Assembly (NCBI GenBank): GCA_033675545.1
Contig: JAWDGP010005843.1
Coordinates: forward strand, 23,501-87,500
Reading direction: 5' to 3'
Origin: Elysia crispata
Taxonomy: Eukaryota; Mollusca; Gastropoda; Plakobranchidae
Length of the DNA stretch: 64,000 bases
The position numbers and the translations under genes were made by a program. Below the pieces are notes generated by a model. It did not search any database. It worked only from the letters and a program-made list of their open reading frames with translations, and was not told where the DNA came from. Below, piece by piece: positions 22,208 to 35,262 of this stretch (positions are counted from its first letter, which is position 1; each line of letters opens with the position of its first letter).

Positions 22208-25200
22208 GTTTGCTCTACTGACTTTATATTTTTCTGTGGATATAAATATAGGCGTTTATATCAAGATTCTGAATCAGTATTATAAATTCCAGGTATCGGC
22301 CCAACTCACCCTAAGCTTTAAAATTGTAGGCCTATTTTTCTTAATGAAAATTGAAATTGATATGCTGAACACTAATATGAAGGTTTCATTCGTCACAAAT
22401 AAATATTTTCAATATATAACTGTAAGCATTTTTGTGTTGCTCTAAAATCCCATTAAACTGCAAGTTTCGATTTCGTCGGGAAACATTCAATTGCGAAGCC
22501 CAACGTGAGTTGGGCCGATATCAGCAATTTTATCCCTGAATCTAAATTTACGATATTAGATCTATTGAAACTAGATCTAGATTTTCAACATTTTATTCTT
22601 TCCTAATAGTTCCTTTAGGTTCGCCCATGTAAGATCTTGAAATGGTAGGACTTCCAACTAAGTACGTTGGTTTACATGATATGGGATTATAATGATGCCA
22701 TAGTTTCACTACCTTTTTTTTTATTGGTGATTCATAAGTTAGAAAACGATTTGCTTACTTTATTAGTTATTAATCCAACCTTTTGTATAAATTCCTTCTA
22801 TTCTATGGCTCGATCAAAGGAAACCCATGCTAGTATGATATAGGTTCCATACCCAATCGGAAGTCAAAAGTGTAGAATCCAAGGCCTGCATGACAGAGGT
22901 TCACCACTGATCAATTACAAAAATAATTCAAACTTGGCCAACTTTTATAAAGTTCAATATTGCATCCATCTAGATGAAGACCATTAATTAACTCCTTGTA
23001 TCTGGATCAGTGAAAAGTACCATTTTTAGTTTACAGCTTGCCACCCAGTCGGGCGCTCAGACTAATATATTCTAATCCAATCTTTACTCAATTAAAGCCA
23101 ACCTTATAGAAACCAGATGTTGACATCATTGGCTTTCAGTTTTGAGCTTTTTTCAGCATTGAGGGAAGAATTGGTCATTTGTAGCCATTCTTTTGTATTC
23201 TTTATATCGTTGCTACCCTGTTGTTGTGAACAGCTGATCCTAGTAGACATTTAGAATAGGCCTAAGCTCTATAAAAGCTCTGAAGAACAAAAAACAATCC
23301 GAAAGTGGATAAATGATGAATCAATCCAACTCTAGTTCTTGAATTAGTTCTGATTCAGACACCAATGATAGTGAATATGATTTTGAAAGGTCTAGACATA
23401 GACCTAGACCAACGGCAACACTTGCGAAAGCAGCAAGATTCAAAGATAAAAACAAATGTGCGTACCAAATTAAAATAAATTTGTGATTTTATAATTATGA
23501 CTGAAAAGCCCACTTAAAGCATTTTATTTTGATATGTGTTTTGTGAGAATTTAATCATTCTTAACGAAGTTATGGTGCAAAACGTACTACCTATGCAGCC
23601 CCAAATTTGGACATACAATTAGCTCCATAAAAATGCGGATTTTGCCTCCGTATACTAAGAGTTAAATTGAAATTTGCTGGACAAATCATAATTTTACCAA
23701 AATATCATATTCCTTTATAATTTGTACCTCTGAAATATAGGATCAAACTACCACTTAAAAATGTGTTGTTTTCAAAGTAGTTTATCATCTTATTCGTCAG
23801 CTCCTTTTGGTCCACCTAGATTAAAGGCTATGAAGAGTGGTAAAGCAACAAATGCATCCTAAATTCGTTTTTGGTAGTAATGATACCAATTTTTTTTTTT
23901 ACTTAAAAGCTATAGATGGAAGCATTGTAAGCATAGCCATTGAGACAACAGTTGATAAAATCTGAAAAAAAAATACAGCTGTAGTTAGTTGCCTCAAGAT
24001 ATCAGTTGCAGTTATTGTAATTGTGTACAAGGGAACTCGTACAGCAAACTTATCTGTGACATGTAATTTGGGTGTAAAGAAATGTGTTGTCAACATTTAT
24101 GGGTAGGACTTCTGATTGGGTATGTTGTTTTAGTATATGAAGATATGATGTTGGATGTATAATTTATGATGCCATAGTTTTTCATTGGTGATTCATTGTT
24201 AGAAAATGATTTACATTTACTTGAGCTGTAGTTACAAATTCCTCCCCCCTTTTTAGTGTGTTTAATGTACCCATTTGGAAGTCATTCCATAAAATTCAAC
24301 CTATTACTCATCAGATCTAAATATGTATGTTTAGAAGATGGAATGTTTGTATTAAATATATATATCCTAAGGACTGTGCAGAACTAAATATCCAGATTAT
24401 ATCTTGGTATAAAGGCCTTTTTACTGGTTGCACAATATGTCTGGTATAATACCATATTGCCCACGTATGACTGGAACTAGTGGAGGCTGTGAATTAGACA
24501 TTTAAGCATTAATAGTGTATGTTGTAGTTTGGTACAGTTTTTCAAGAACATCTCATTTTGTTTGGTGTTTTGTGAAAAAAAAACCCAAACAAAAATTTTC
24601 AACATGAGCCCATAAATCCGAGGCCACCTCTCTTATTATTTGCTTATTTCATATAAATTCCACTCTCTTTCTCTTTACTTTTTTCAACCATTGGATTTTT
24701 TGTACTAAATATTCAAATTTGAGTAAGCTAATAACAGGAAATTTGTTCATGATTTTGAAATGTCACATTTCTTCTCAGGTGGATATGCATCTATCCAGCA
24801 TATTTGAATAGCCGAAAGACTTTGAAAGAAGGGCGCATTGTTCCTAAAGCCAAGGTAAGAATGGCATCGTAACCCAGTGATTATAAATTGTGCATTTATT
24901 GCAACATAAATTAAGTAACCACACAAAGAAGACTGATTTTAAACATGCCTTTTTTCTTTAATCTACCAAACCATGATTGATGTTATTTACATCCAACTTA
25001 GTCTTCATTCAACAAGGAAATCGTATCTTATTTCTAAATCTATTGATCACATCTGAATGAATCAATCATTTTATGATTTGACGCATAATGAAATCATGAA
25101 CAAGCAAAATGGTGAGACTTTATTGATCAGCTTAGAGTGAATAGTTTTTTGAAACAAAGGTTTCTGTCACATATGATATCAAAATGCTACACTTAAATGA

Positions 25201-27764
25201 GATGACATGTTATGGGCAGAGAAGGAAAAAAACAAAATTGATACGTGTGAGCCGTGATCAAGTTTTAAAAAACTGGCAATAATTGAAATTTTGGGCAAAG
25301 CAACAGCTTGCATCCCAACAATTTTTGCCCTTTCTATATAATTGTAATACTTTGAAATATTTATTCTGAGAATTGGAAGAAGAAAGATAGATGCATTCTC
25401 TTCTTGCGAATTATTTGTACCTGTATTTAAAATATGACTTGAATAATTAATTTTTAAATGTTGATAAAGATAAAAAGGAGCCTTTAAAGGTTTGGAAATA
25501 AGAAAAACTAATTGTTTTGTATTCAACTTTTTTCCCCTCTTATAAAATCACTAGATGCCTTTGAGTCCTTTCTTTTTCATAAAAAAAAAAAAAAACAACA
25601 ACAACAAAAAAAACCATCATGCCTCCCCAAAAATTTAGATTTGAATTGAAATTGTTTGATTAACATGTTAAAAAAAAACTATGGTAAAGAATTTAATGGT
25701 GATTTTCATTTGAGAAAAAAAAAGGAAGAGATGAAGTTAGAGAAAACTCTACTGCATATTCAATGAATAATGTAATGGTGTATTGCAAGCTTAGTTTAAC
25801 AAATGCATTTTTCTTCGACCACACATTTTAAAAAAAAATGCTATTGGCTTAAGTTTGCAGTGCAAATTAGCTTTATCGTTACAGGACATATTGGAAATTC
25901 ACAGTGTAGCCAAGAATTTGCTATCCTCTTTTGTCGTTCTCAGAATTTTGAATGTTTTTTTTTCACAACTACAAATTGGTTTTAATTATTTCAGGCAATA
26001 GATAATCCTGTTTGTGCAGAGATTCGAGATGTCTGTGCTGCGGCAGGACTGACCCTTGGTGTCGAGGTGAGCCTTCTCGTTATATGCTTTTTTTTTTCAT
26101 AAAATATTAAACTGCTTGTAAAATTATTTCAGGAAATATTGCTGGGCATTCAAATAAAAGTTTTTTCCCCCCTCAACCAAGGGCAGTGAAGTCATCTTTG
26201 TTCTGTATTTAAAAATAATAGGAAAACTACTTTGCTGAAGTGTTTTAGAGTATTTAAAACTTAACTTAGTCTTAGTGATAATGAGAATTATTGGATTTTA
26301 TTAGAATCAACTTTGTCTTACTTTGTTCATGATCTCAGATATTTACAATGAGGTATGTTTTATGATATTTTAATTATGAAATGAGTAGTTAATACACTGA
26401 AATACTAACTGATGCCAAATGGCTATCCTTATGGGAAGGAAATATGATTGTGGATTATATATTGGTAAACAATTAAGGCAAACCTATAATTATGGAAATG
26501 AGCACAAAAAATCTTTCAAATTTTAGGCCTGTTATCTTTGTTTTGAAGCCTCAAGAGAAAACAATATGAATGGCATTTATGTGGAAATCTATAAATAATA
26601 TAAATTCTTTTAAAATTTAGTTTTATTTCAACTTCATCTTTGCACCCTGTTACTATTTCAGAACAAAGTTTATCCCCGTGAGATGGAGCCACGTGATGTA
26701 AAGTATAGAGGAAGAGTGAGAGTCATGTTGAAGAATGAAGATGGTACTCCTAATGTACCACAATTTCCCACAAGTGAGTAAAATCTGAAAGTCTCACCTT
26801 AAAACTTAGTTTTATTTGGATATTTCAAAGCCTTTTTAGCTTTAAGAGAGTTACGTCTCAATACTTTTACTTTTTATGTGTGGGACACAAAGAAAAGGGA
26901 ATGAAATAGAGGCTTACTGATTAATTATTTTGCCAGTGTTCTATCCTCCAGGACAGATTTAATGCATTTCGAGTTTCGCACAGGAATAGATTTTCAATAA
27001 ACTTAATTCCTATTTTTATGTTTTTTTCATTCTTTTCATAAAAAAAAGCTGTTAAATAACTAGAGAAGGAACACAACTTAGCAATCTTTCATAGTGATCA
27101 GCAATTAAAAAGACTGCACAGTAAGGTAGTTAAGATTAAATTTGAAGTTAGAGCTATATTCTCGTCTTATTTTAATGTAACACTGTCAAAATGCTTGAGC
27201 AAACACGTGAATGTTGAAATCATTTCTTTGTCCTTTTTTTTTTAAGAAACGCACTTTTCTTTGTCTAGCAAAATATGAATCCATGGGTCTCATTTTATTC
27301 CACTTTGTTTGATGCTCATCCAGCTAATTTAGTGAATCTGATTTTAATGCAATTTTTTCTCTCATAGCTTATGATTTAACTGGAAAGAACAGGCTTCAAA
27401 AGGGCACTTTAGAAAATGTCCTTGAATCTATTTAAACATTAGTAAAATGTAGAACAAAGATTATAATTATTTTATCTTTTCCCTTTTGTCCATCAATTCA
27501 TTCAAATGCAATGACTTTAAATCGTATTGTTTTTCCAAGTGACAACCCATTGAAATTTTTAAAAACAAGTTTCTCTGGTTTCATAACTTTAATTTTGATA
27601 TCTGACAATCTCCCTTTCCAGGAGCATCATTACTCAAGTATTTGACCGAAACCATCCCAAAGTTGAAAAGTCGACAACAATCACAATCATCCTCCTCCCA
27701 ATCTCAGCAACAGCAGCAGCAGCAATCTTCAAAAGGACAGAAAAAGAAGGGTGGTAGAAAATAA
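22128..27764 (+). CDS. SRP19: SRP19, signal recognition particle 19 kDa subunit (five coding exons, complete)
   Basis: SRP19 binds the tips of helices 6 and 8 of SRP RNA, mostly during nucleolar assembly, so that SRP54 can load. The finished particle targets nascent secretory proteins to the ER. Exons: 22128-22207, 24779-24854, 25995-26066, 26662-26773, 27622-27764. All phases agree and the sum is 483 nt, 160 residues plus stop (human protein: 144). Conserved blocks in order are WICIYPAYLNSRKTLKEGR, EIRDVCAAAGLTLGVE, KVYPREMEPRD, YRGRVRVML, YLTETIPKLKSR, and a basic end KGQKKKGGRK. The start ATG has a good context (AAACATGG), and the 26-residue leader is Ala/Pro-rich and not conserved. Odd point: the tail carries a Gln/Ser run with seven successive Gln, which explains the extra length. 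No polyadenylation signal was assigned. Identification is firm. Confidence 0.96.
22208..24778 (+). other. SRP19 intron 1 with internal diverged duplication
   Basis: At 2.6 kb this is the longest intron. A segment at 22640-22880 (GGTAGGACTTC, GATGCCATAGTTT, GTGATTCAT) recurs diverged at 24100-24300. A short plus-strand stretch at 23340-23455 reads SDSDTNDSEYDFERSRHRP, which looks coding but has no visible partner; it may be a relic. Confidence 0.6.
24779..24854 (+). CDS. SRP19: SRP19 exon 2
   Basis: Acceptor TTCTCAG, donor AAG|GTAAGA. Encodes the IYPAYLN signature and the KEGR segment that contacts SRP RNA. Ends in phase 0. Confidence 0.95.
25995..26066 (+). CDS. SRP19: SRP19 exon 3
   Basis: Acceptor TATTTCAG, donor GAG|GTGAGC. 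Exactly 24 codons encode the helix AIDNPVCAEIRDVC and the following turn. Confidence 0.95.
26662..26773 (+). CDS. SRP19: SRP19 exon 4
   Basis: Acceptor TATTTCAG, donor AA|GTGAGT. Encodes KVYPREMEPRD and the basic strand RGRVRVMLKNEDG. Ends in phase 1. Confidence 0.95.
27622..27764 (+). CDS. SRP19: SRP19 exon 5 (terminal)
   Basis: Acceptor CTTTCCAG. Encodes the last helix (LLKYLTETIPKLKSR), a Gln/Ser-rich low-complexity stretch and the Lys/Gly-rich end, stopping at TAA 27762-27764. Confidence 0.95.
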
Positions 27765-30700
27765 AAAGGGTTGTGGTATGAAATTGTTATTTAAAAATAT
27801 TTGAGACATCCAGGGGGATTTAGGAACAACATTTCCTGACTTAAGTGAGCTAAAGCGTATTTACCATTTAATGTATTTTGATCTCTTGCTTATAAGTCAA
27901 GTATGTCAGGCCAAAGAGATGCAAAGTCACTTATTTGTTACATTTGTTAAAGACGAAAAAGGCAGTTGTAAAAACATTGATAACTCTTAATTTGAACTTA
28001 AAATGATTTGTCCTGTGTTCTTCATAAATGATTCAGAACAAGTGAGTAATTCGTAAATTCGTACACATTTTGCATACCAGAGGATTTTAATGATAGGCCA
28101 TGTACTTGGGTTCATGAATCATAATTCCATGAGTGAATGCTCATGATTTACTTACAGTGATCGGAATGATGTGATACAATTTATTGATCAGTTAATTTTT
28201 GTTTTATTTTTTGATATTACATGGCACTAGTCATAGCTGATATGAATTATGAAACAGCCACATTTTCATTGTAGTCTACCTATTTAAAGGACAAGGTAAA
28301 AACCAAGAAGTAAATTCCTTCTGAATTTATGACAAATTAATATTTGACATGGCAGAAGTTAACAGGGTAACAGAAAATTGTAAGTTTACACATGTTCATA
28401 ATCAATATTGAAAATGTAAATACATCACCTATTTGAAGTTAGCTAAGGATCTATACAACTATGCCCATAAGGTCTTGCATTCTATATGACTGTAAAACTG
28501 ATGGCATTGAGATTTCCAATGATATTTAAGACTGCCTTAGAGTTGCATTTTTAAAATTTAAGTTATTATGTATCCTAGTGTTATCAACGTTTGTAATCCT
28601 TTGCTCAAAAGGAGTAGGTTAATCAAAATCCTTTAAGGTTTGAATATTTTGTCTATCATAAAAAGAAAAAGAAATACCCAGATGAGTTATTATTTTAGTT
28701 TTACATATTTATGTATTTGAAATTCATTTGCATTCTTCTAATTATGGCTCTATGTTAGTAAATGGTGGTTGGTGTTTTAATTTTTCTTTGCCTTTTTTTT
28801 TTATTTTGGACATTATGTATGGAATGGTTATTATTATTTAATTCATTTTTATTTTGTCTTCACTTTACTATATTGATTCTAATCTCTTCATGCCGTCTAT
28901 TAAAAGAAAAGAACCAATGCAATTCAAATATCTGAGTTCAGTTATTTTCTTTTCGATGAAAAGCTGTTTATGGTTGATCAAGTAACCATTATGGCTCTGC
29001 CATGGCGCAATCAGTTCTATGTTTTGGATATCACAATATTATTACATATTCAAAAGAACTAGATCAGAATGTGGATGTTCTTGGAGTCCAACATAGAGAT
29101 ATTAGAACTCCAAATAACATTTTCTGTCTTTAGAGCATGCATGTTATTTTGCATCTTCCACCAGCCTCAAGCCTTTAGTTTAGATCACCATTGCGGAAGG
29201 CTATTAAAAAAAGCCTCTTCATATAAAATTCTAATTCATAATCGATCAAAATATTGCACTTGTGTTAGAAACAATATTACCACTGCGAGTATCCTAATAG
29301 GCCTCATTTCTCCACTGTTTCATGACACTTACTTATACATGAAACTTTTTTATAAAGTCATTTCCCTTTTAATTTATTCTACCTTTTTTCAAACCATTTT
29401 GTGGCCAATGTGTTGCTTTTCAGCTGGGATAGATGGTCCTAGGCCTTCCACCAAAATCAATGAAACTTATTATGAAATCAGCAATGCTTACATAGATAGC
29501 GTTCTTTAGGCCAGTCCGGCAGTGTTTGAAAAGATGAAATGATATTATAAATATTACCTCAAGTAAAATCAACTGTTGCCTGTCTACGACATCAAACACC
29601 TGCAGTGAAGAAAAGGGATGTCTGCAGATAATCAATAGATTTCTTTTATTGAAAAAAAAATTCTTGAGTGATCTTTGATGGGGCCATAAATGTTGATCTT
29701 TTGTGATTCTGCAAAAGTAGCAGATAATGTTTGTATCTTTTTTTTTTAAGGTTTCTAGCTTTAAGGATGACAAAGTTGTGAAGAAGTTTAGTAATCATGT
29801 GCATCGGGTTATCCACTGGTTTGAGGTACCAGATTATCATTATGGTATATGTCAATCTGAGTTTGGCCTCTATGTAAGAACATGTTGTATTCCTTCTATA
29901 AATTTAAGTATTTAACCCATTCAAGGAAAGGGCTAAAAATTGACAGAACAAAGGTTAAGTGGTCTCCATTTTAGATTTGCAACCAATAGTGCTACAGTCA
30001 ACATCTCATTCAGTTTTAAGAATCTTGCTATATGTAAGGTGAGAACAGAGAAGTGGCATTGACCATTATGTTGGCGTTCTTTACATCAGCACCTTAGCAT
30101 GAGGTGCCCCCTAGCTTTGGTACAGCTGCAGTTTGGAACTTGCATCTCAGCCTGAGAAATTTTTTTTTAGCTTTTCAGCACTGGCACCATAAATGCAGGT
30201 ATGCTTTGTAATTTATTGTGAACGCAATATTTGTTAAGTTGTGTGATTGCTTACCAAATCCACCCCTACCTCCCGAAAAAAATGTGTGTGGTGGTAGGGG
30301 ATAAGCAATGTTTGGTTTCCTGTGGAAGAGGAGTAAAGATGTTTTTGTTTTGTTTTGTTTTGGTGTTTTTTTTTGTTGTTTTTTTTTTTAGGGGGGGGGG
30401 GGAGATTTTTGTAGGTCTTTTGGTTTGGCAGGGTGCAGTATAAGTGAGCGTTTGGTCCATGTCCCTATTATTGTGTTCATGAGTGTGCCTTTTCTGTCTT
30501 ATAATCTATGTGAGAAAGAGGTTGATTTCCTGAATTGTGTCTATGTTTTGCTGTTATGAACATTTGCACATCTGTAAATAGGTCCCTAGATATAACTCTT
30601 TTTTTCTCACCTTAAACATGTGAATGCCCAAGTCTTTATCTCTAATATAACTAAGAATTTCATGGATTAAGCCAACCCAGTGGTACAGAAAAAAAATTTG

Positions 30701-30841
30701 TCTCCCATGTGCAGAAGATATTTTCCAGATTTGGGTTACAAACAAATGTATTGAACTTAAATGCTCGCAAGGAAAAAGTTCAATACTTGAAGCAATCATT
30801 ATTGCTGATCAGTTGGCCTTACTTTAAAAGTAGTTGATTGC

Positions 30842-30940
30842 AAAAAAAAAATTCTTTTTTCTTTTTAACGAATTGTTGATATATACAAAAAAAAAAAAAT
30901 TCTTTTTTCTTTTTAACGAATTGTTGATATAAAAACTAAA
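30842..30940 (+). repeat. Two-copy tandem duplication (~49 bp)
   Basis: An A-run followed by TTCTTTTTTCTTTTTAACGA and ATTGTTGATAT occurs twice back to back. Confidence 0.85.
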
Positions 30941-31619
30941 TATCAAAAGAAGGTATGAACACGTTTGAAGTGTTACTATTATTCGCATATTAATCTTGCA
31001 TAAAGCAGATAGATTACTTATAAAAAAAAAAAATCAAGGGAGATAAAAAAGAATACTGAAGACGTATTTTAGCGTTTACCTCCACTGCTTCAAAATACAT
31101 GAATAATGTTAAGGCAAATATTGTGGGTTTTTTTTTTTAATCTACAGTTTAGACAAAGCTGAATAGGTCAAAAGAAAAAAATTACTGTTGAGAGCCAAAC
31201 ACTCATTCTCTTTAGTTCTGTCGGAATTCGTTTTTTTGTTTCCTTGTATATTTCTCTCTCTCTGTGCACCGCTGCCTTTTACAGTTTCGTTTTTACCCTC
31301 TTCTCCCCGTGTCTAAGATAATTAAAATGTAGAAAAGTCATCGCAGTTCTCTGTATTGTATTTGTAAAATTGCCAGATCCTTTCATTTATATGCAATCGC
31401 ATTAGGAAGTATGATCACGTACATTTATTAATAAATTACCGTGTCAAATAAATTATAATATACTTGTAGATGCATCACTTATGTGACTACGTGGTCCAAC
31501 TGCATGGGAGTGTGTAGTGTCCAGTATCAGCAGTGGGTAATCTTTTACAGGACATGTACCGGTACGATTATTATTACCTAAAACCCTTCCTCAGAAATTG
31601 AATATTATTTGCGAGCCTT

Positions 31620-31830
31620 ATAACATTTACAAGGTCTAATGGCTGTGCTGGACAAAGTGTTATTTCGCTTTATATTCTATCGTAAATCTTCTAAATTAGT
31701 TAAATGAAATAGACGAGTATATTTGCGATCAAGAAGGTCTAATTGCTGTGCTGGATAAAGTGTTACATTGTATTTTACTTTGTATTCTACCCTAAAACTG
31801 CTAAATTAGTCAAATGAGATAGACGAGTTC
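31620..31830 (+). repeat. Two-copy tandem duplication (~103 bp)
   Basis: AAGGTCTAATNGCTGTGCTG starts at 31631 and again at 31734. Both copies end in AAATGARATAGACGAGT. Confidence 0.85.
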
Positions 31831-32405
31831 AGCAGAAAAAGCATGAGGAAAATGATTGCAGTAACAGAAGCTCATTCATCTAAGTACATGTACATGTATG
31901 AATGGGCCTTTGGGTGATTACACGTACCGCATTCCAATAATGTCGTTTATCAAGTGAGTACAATACATATATTGCAAAGCGAGATTCGATGCAGACGGAA
32001 AGCAAGTTTATTGATATACATATACATCCTTTAGATTTGGATTTTTGAAATTTTCAAAATGGGCTAAATAGTCTTATTGATTTTTAAGAGCAGCCATCTT
32101 TAAACCACTTTTAAACAGGTAAATTTTTGTAACAATGGTTGTGTGTTTGTAGAGCAATAATTACTGCGAGTGTAACCATGAAGAAGAAGTGGAGAAGAAA
32201 AATCAAGAACCAAAAAAAAAAAAGAAAATGGCAACATGAACAAGCACCTAGTTCAAGAGCCTTTAGCTGTCAACTACTCCCGAAAAGGCACTTAGCAGAA
32301 TGTTGCTGCACAGGGTGGGGAGCAGCCAGAACGGATATTTTAGCTATTAATGTCTCTCTGCTTCCTAATGATTCCTGTAATTCTGAATGATTTAAACCCT
32401 CCGTA

Positions 32406-32406
<1 letters not shown>

Positions 32407-32485
<79 letters not shown>

Positions 32486-32512
32486 CTCTCTGTCTCCCTC
32501 TCTTTCTCTGTC

Positions 32513-32541
<29 letters not shown>
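32407..32541. repeat. (TC)n with TCTG variant tail
   Basis: About 75 bp of pure TC followed by TCTG/TCTC variants. Confidence 0.95.
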
Positions 32542-32543
<2 letters not shown>

Positions 32544-32687
32544 AGTGTTTCTTCTCACTCAGCATGTGCTGGCTATAGAGGCAGAAAGAGACCAGCAATC
32601 TTTTTTAAATTGTGGAGTAAAAAGTCAAATGCAACTTTTCATATAATCATAATAAGAATAGTTGGCTTGCTGAATCCTTTCCTAGGC

Positions 32688-32741
32688 CTCTCTCTCTCTC
32701 TCTCTTCCTCTCTCGCTCTACACACACACACACACACACAC

Positions 32742-32787
<46 letters not shown>
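32688..32787. repeat. (CT)n-(CA)n-(TA)n compound microsatellite
   Basis: Three dinucleotide runs in succession. Confidence 0.95.
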
Positions 32788-32788
<1 letters not shown>

Positions 32789-33163
32789 TGAACGGGGTTT
32801 TCAGCATGTTTATATGTACATATTTTTTCAAAAAAATTCATTATCATGTTTGTTTAAATAAATGCGCAGCTAGGAATTCCCGGAAGACAGTGCACTATTA
32901 AGCAGTATTTGCCGGAATCGTAAATCTTCACATATAACGTGCGTCTATAAAGATATTAAAATAAATTCGTGATATACACATGTACAGAATTAGTCGATAT
33001 CCCCTATTAAACTACAATATTGAGTACCAGAATGTAAGACTAAGACTAAGAGCCTCTTACTGTTTGAAGGGGTACCGCCATATTTCAATAACATAGTTCT
33101 GCAATACACTTTTCAATTCTTTCGATCTAAATCATGACCGCTCTATTATCTACAGATATATCA

Positions 33164-33165
<2 letters not shown>

Positions 33166-33222
<57 letters not shown>
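33166..33222. repeat. (TA)n microsatellite
   Basis: About 56 bp of pure TA. Confidence 0.95.
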
Positions 33223-33224
<2 letters not shown>

Positions 33225-33587
33225 CCCTCAAACCTTCTGAAGAAGTGTGAAAAACTAATGCCTTAAATATCTCTCCCAGATAAGAAACTAAGCTATTTGC
33301 CGACATATCCTGAAATCCTTCCATTCTGTTTTTAACAGACACCGGCTAGAAATAACTTACAGAACACGAACTTACCGGAGTGCAGTTTCCAGAATCGAAA
33401 GAATCGCGGGCATGCTATGTTCTGACGTATGAGCTAAATTTATTACCGTTCGCGGAATGAGGAAAAAGGTAAAATCTTTTATTCTATCAGTGCATTTAGC
33501 GAAGGAAGCTCAACTTTTTCTTGTCATCACAGTTTTAAATAACAGACACTCAGCTTTCGAATCAGGAGGAGTTCAAGCCCCCTGGTT

Positions 33588-34140
33588 TTGCCTAGAACAG
33601 CATTGGGTCCCCGAGAAAGGCTCATTACAGTAGATCCATACTTAAGTACAATAAAATAAATTGCACTGGAATATCGTGTCAATATCAAGCGCTAGAAGGA
33701 CGCGCCGTTTCTTATAAAATTATGCTTCTATAATTTATGTAAAAACAACTATTGCGGCTGGTAATAACTTTGTCTAGAACAGCTTGAGGTCCACGGAAAA
33801 GGCTCTTTACACTTACGTGTATTTTGACATCTAGATCTGTTCATAAATAAAATAAATTGCAGTGGAATATCGTGTCAATATCAAACGCTAGAGGGACGCG
33901 CCGTTTCTTATAAAATTATGCTTCTACAATGTATGTAAAAACAATTATTGCGGCTAGTAATAACATTGTCTAGATCAGCTTGAGGTCCAAGGGAAAGGGT
34001 CTTTACACATGTTTTTTACATCTAGATCTGTTCACAAATAAAACAAACTGCAGTGGAATATCGTGTCAATAGCAAACGCGAGAGGGACGCGCCGTTTCTG
34101 ATAAATGCTTCTATGTAATTGAATTGCGGTTGGTGCTAAC
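33588..34140 (+). repeat. Tandem array, about three units of 191-196 bp
   Basis: GGAATATCGTGTCAATA recurs at 33668, 33864 and 34055, with GACGCGCCGTTTCT and CTAGAACAGCTTGAGGTCC between. The array is preceded by a tRNA-like GGAGTTCAAGCCCCC box at about 33567. Confidence 0.9.
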
Positions 34141-34659
34141 TTGGCAGACCGAGTGCATTGTGAAAACTATGATTATGAATACCCAAGTTTAGTTTTGAAC
34201 CTCTTACCATTGAGAGTCGACAGAGTCCACTCTCTCGAGGCTGGAGACAAAGGCCAATCATTCGTTCTCTCCTCTGTTTTTAGATTCTCCAGGGAGAACT
34301 TATAAATACATTTTTATGATAATTAATATGGTGAAGAGTTTGCTTAAAAGTGAATAAAGAATAAGAAAACAGTGGTACTGGTAGAATGCATCAAATCTAA
34401 ATCATGTTAGTAACTCATTTGTCAATGAACTTACAGCCCTGCCATAATGTTCCATTCCCCTCTGCCCCTTTCCATTCTACGCATTCAGATTGATTATGGA
34501 TGGGAAAATTCTACACAACTGACATTAAAAAATCTCATTGATATTGTATATCTTAACTTGTTTCAAATTAATTTAAAAAAAATCATCCAAGACAACTTTT
34601 GATTTTTAATGCAGCTAATTGATTATCATTACGGGCCAAATTGAATGCACCTATAAATG

Positions 34660-34975
34660 AGTATAATAAATATGTAGCGCGTTAACACTAATATTCTGAA
34701 AGCGCTTTACAAAGGCCTGCAGCAGGCAGGCCAAGGTACCTTTCTGAGTCCACTAAGGAACAGCTGGTAGAAATAGTGCGTCACTCTGGCGTTGTCACAA
34801 GACCTTTTACTTTCTTTAGCTGGCTACTCATTTTACACATATATTGATAAAAGCAAATCTGTGGTAAAAATTGTTGCCAATCATTCCATATCGCACGTAT
34901 CTAAGTCCGGACTCGAACAGCGCATCCCCTGATCCGAATACATTTACTTAACCATGAGACCATTATAGATGTACT
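34660..34975 (-). mobile_element. tRNA-derived SINE
   Basis: On the minus strand a pol III-like head reads TGGTTAAGTAAATG (A box) and, about 30 nt on, TGTTCGAGTCC (B box). The body ends in a GCGCTTT...GCGCTACATATTTATTATA tail, the AGCGC-plus-TATTAT-rich 3' end common in SINEs of marine invertebrates. No terminal duplication could be fixed. The reading is a SINE because only the two boxes, and no intact cloverleaf, are seen. Confidence 0.6.
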
Positions 34976-35139
34976 CTTTTAATTTTTGACGGTAGATAGT
35001 TAACTTGGCTGTGTTAATCAATACCATAAAGACATTAATTTTAACTTATGGCAGGCTAGATATAAAACTATTAAAAGTCAACTGAACGAACATAACCAGT
35101 CCATTTAAGATTGTGAGAAACACTTTGAGAAGGTGAAAT

Positions 35140-35148
35140 AATAACAAG

Positions 35149-35200
<52 letters not shown>

Positions 35201-35262
35201 GCAGCAGCAGCACCAGCAGCAGCAGCACCAGCAGCAGCAACAGCAACAACAACAACAATAAA
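35140..35262 (+). repeat. (AAC)n-(AGC)n trinucleotide repeat
   Basis: AAC units pass into AGC/ACC variants and back to AAC. Confidence 0.95.

Larger units (their letters stand above)
24855..27621 (+). other. SRP19 introns 2-4
   Basis: Introns at 24855-25994, 26067-26661 and 26774-27621, all GT-AG and AT-rich. No repeat family or other gene recognised inside them apart from an A-rich CAA run at 25580-25615. Confidence 0.75.
27765..32406. other. SRP19 3' region and gene-poor AT-rich DNA
   Basis: The first part is SRP19 3' UTR of unknown length; no AATAAA stands out nearby. Beyond that only chance open frames are seen, such as a 146-codon one at 29069-29509 without family resemblance. G/T-rich homopolymers lie at 30340-30405. 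Confidence 0.4.

Noticed and set aside
29069..29509. 146-codon open frame downstream of SRP19
   Set aside because: Composition of chance AT-rich DNA, no recognisable domain, no splice sites in keeping with a gene.
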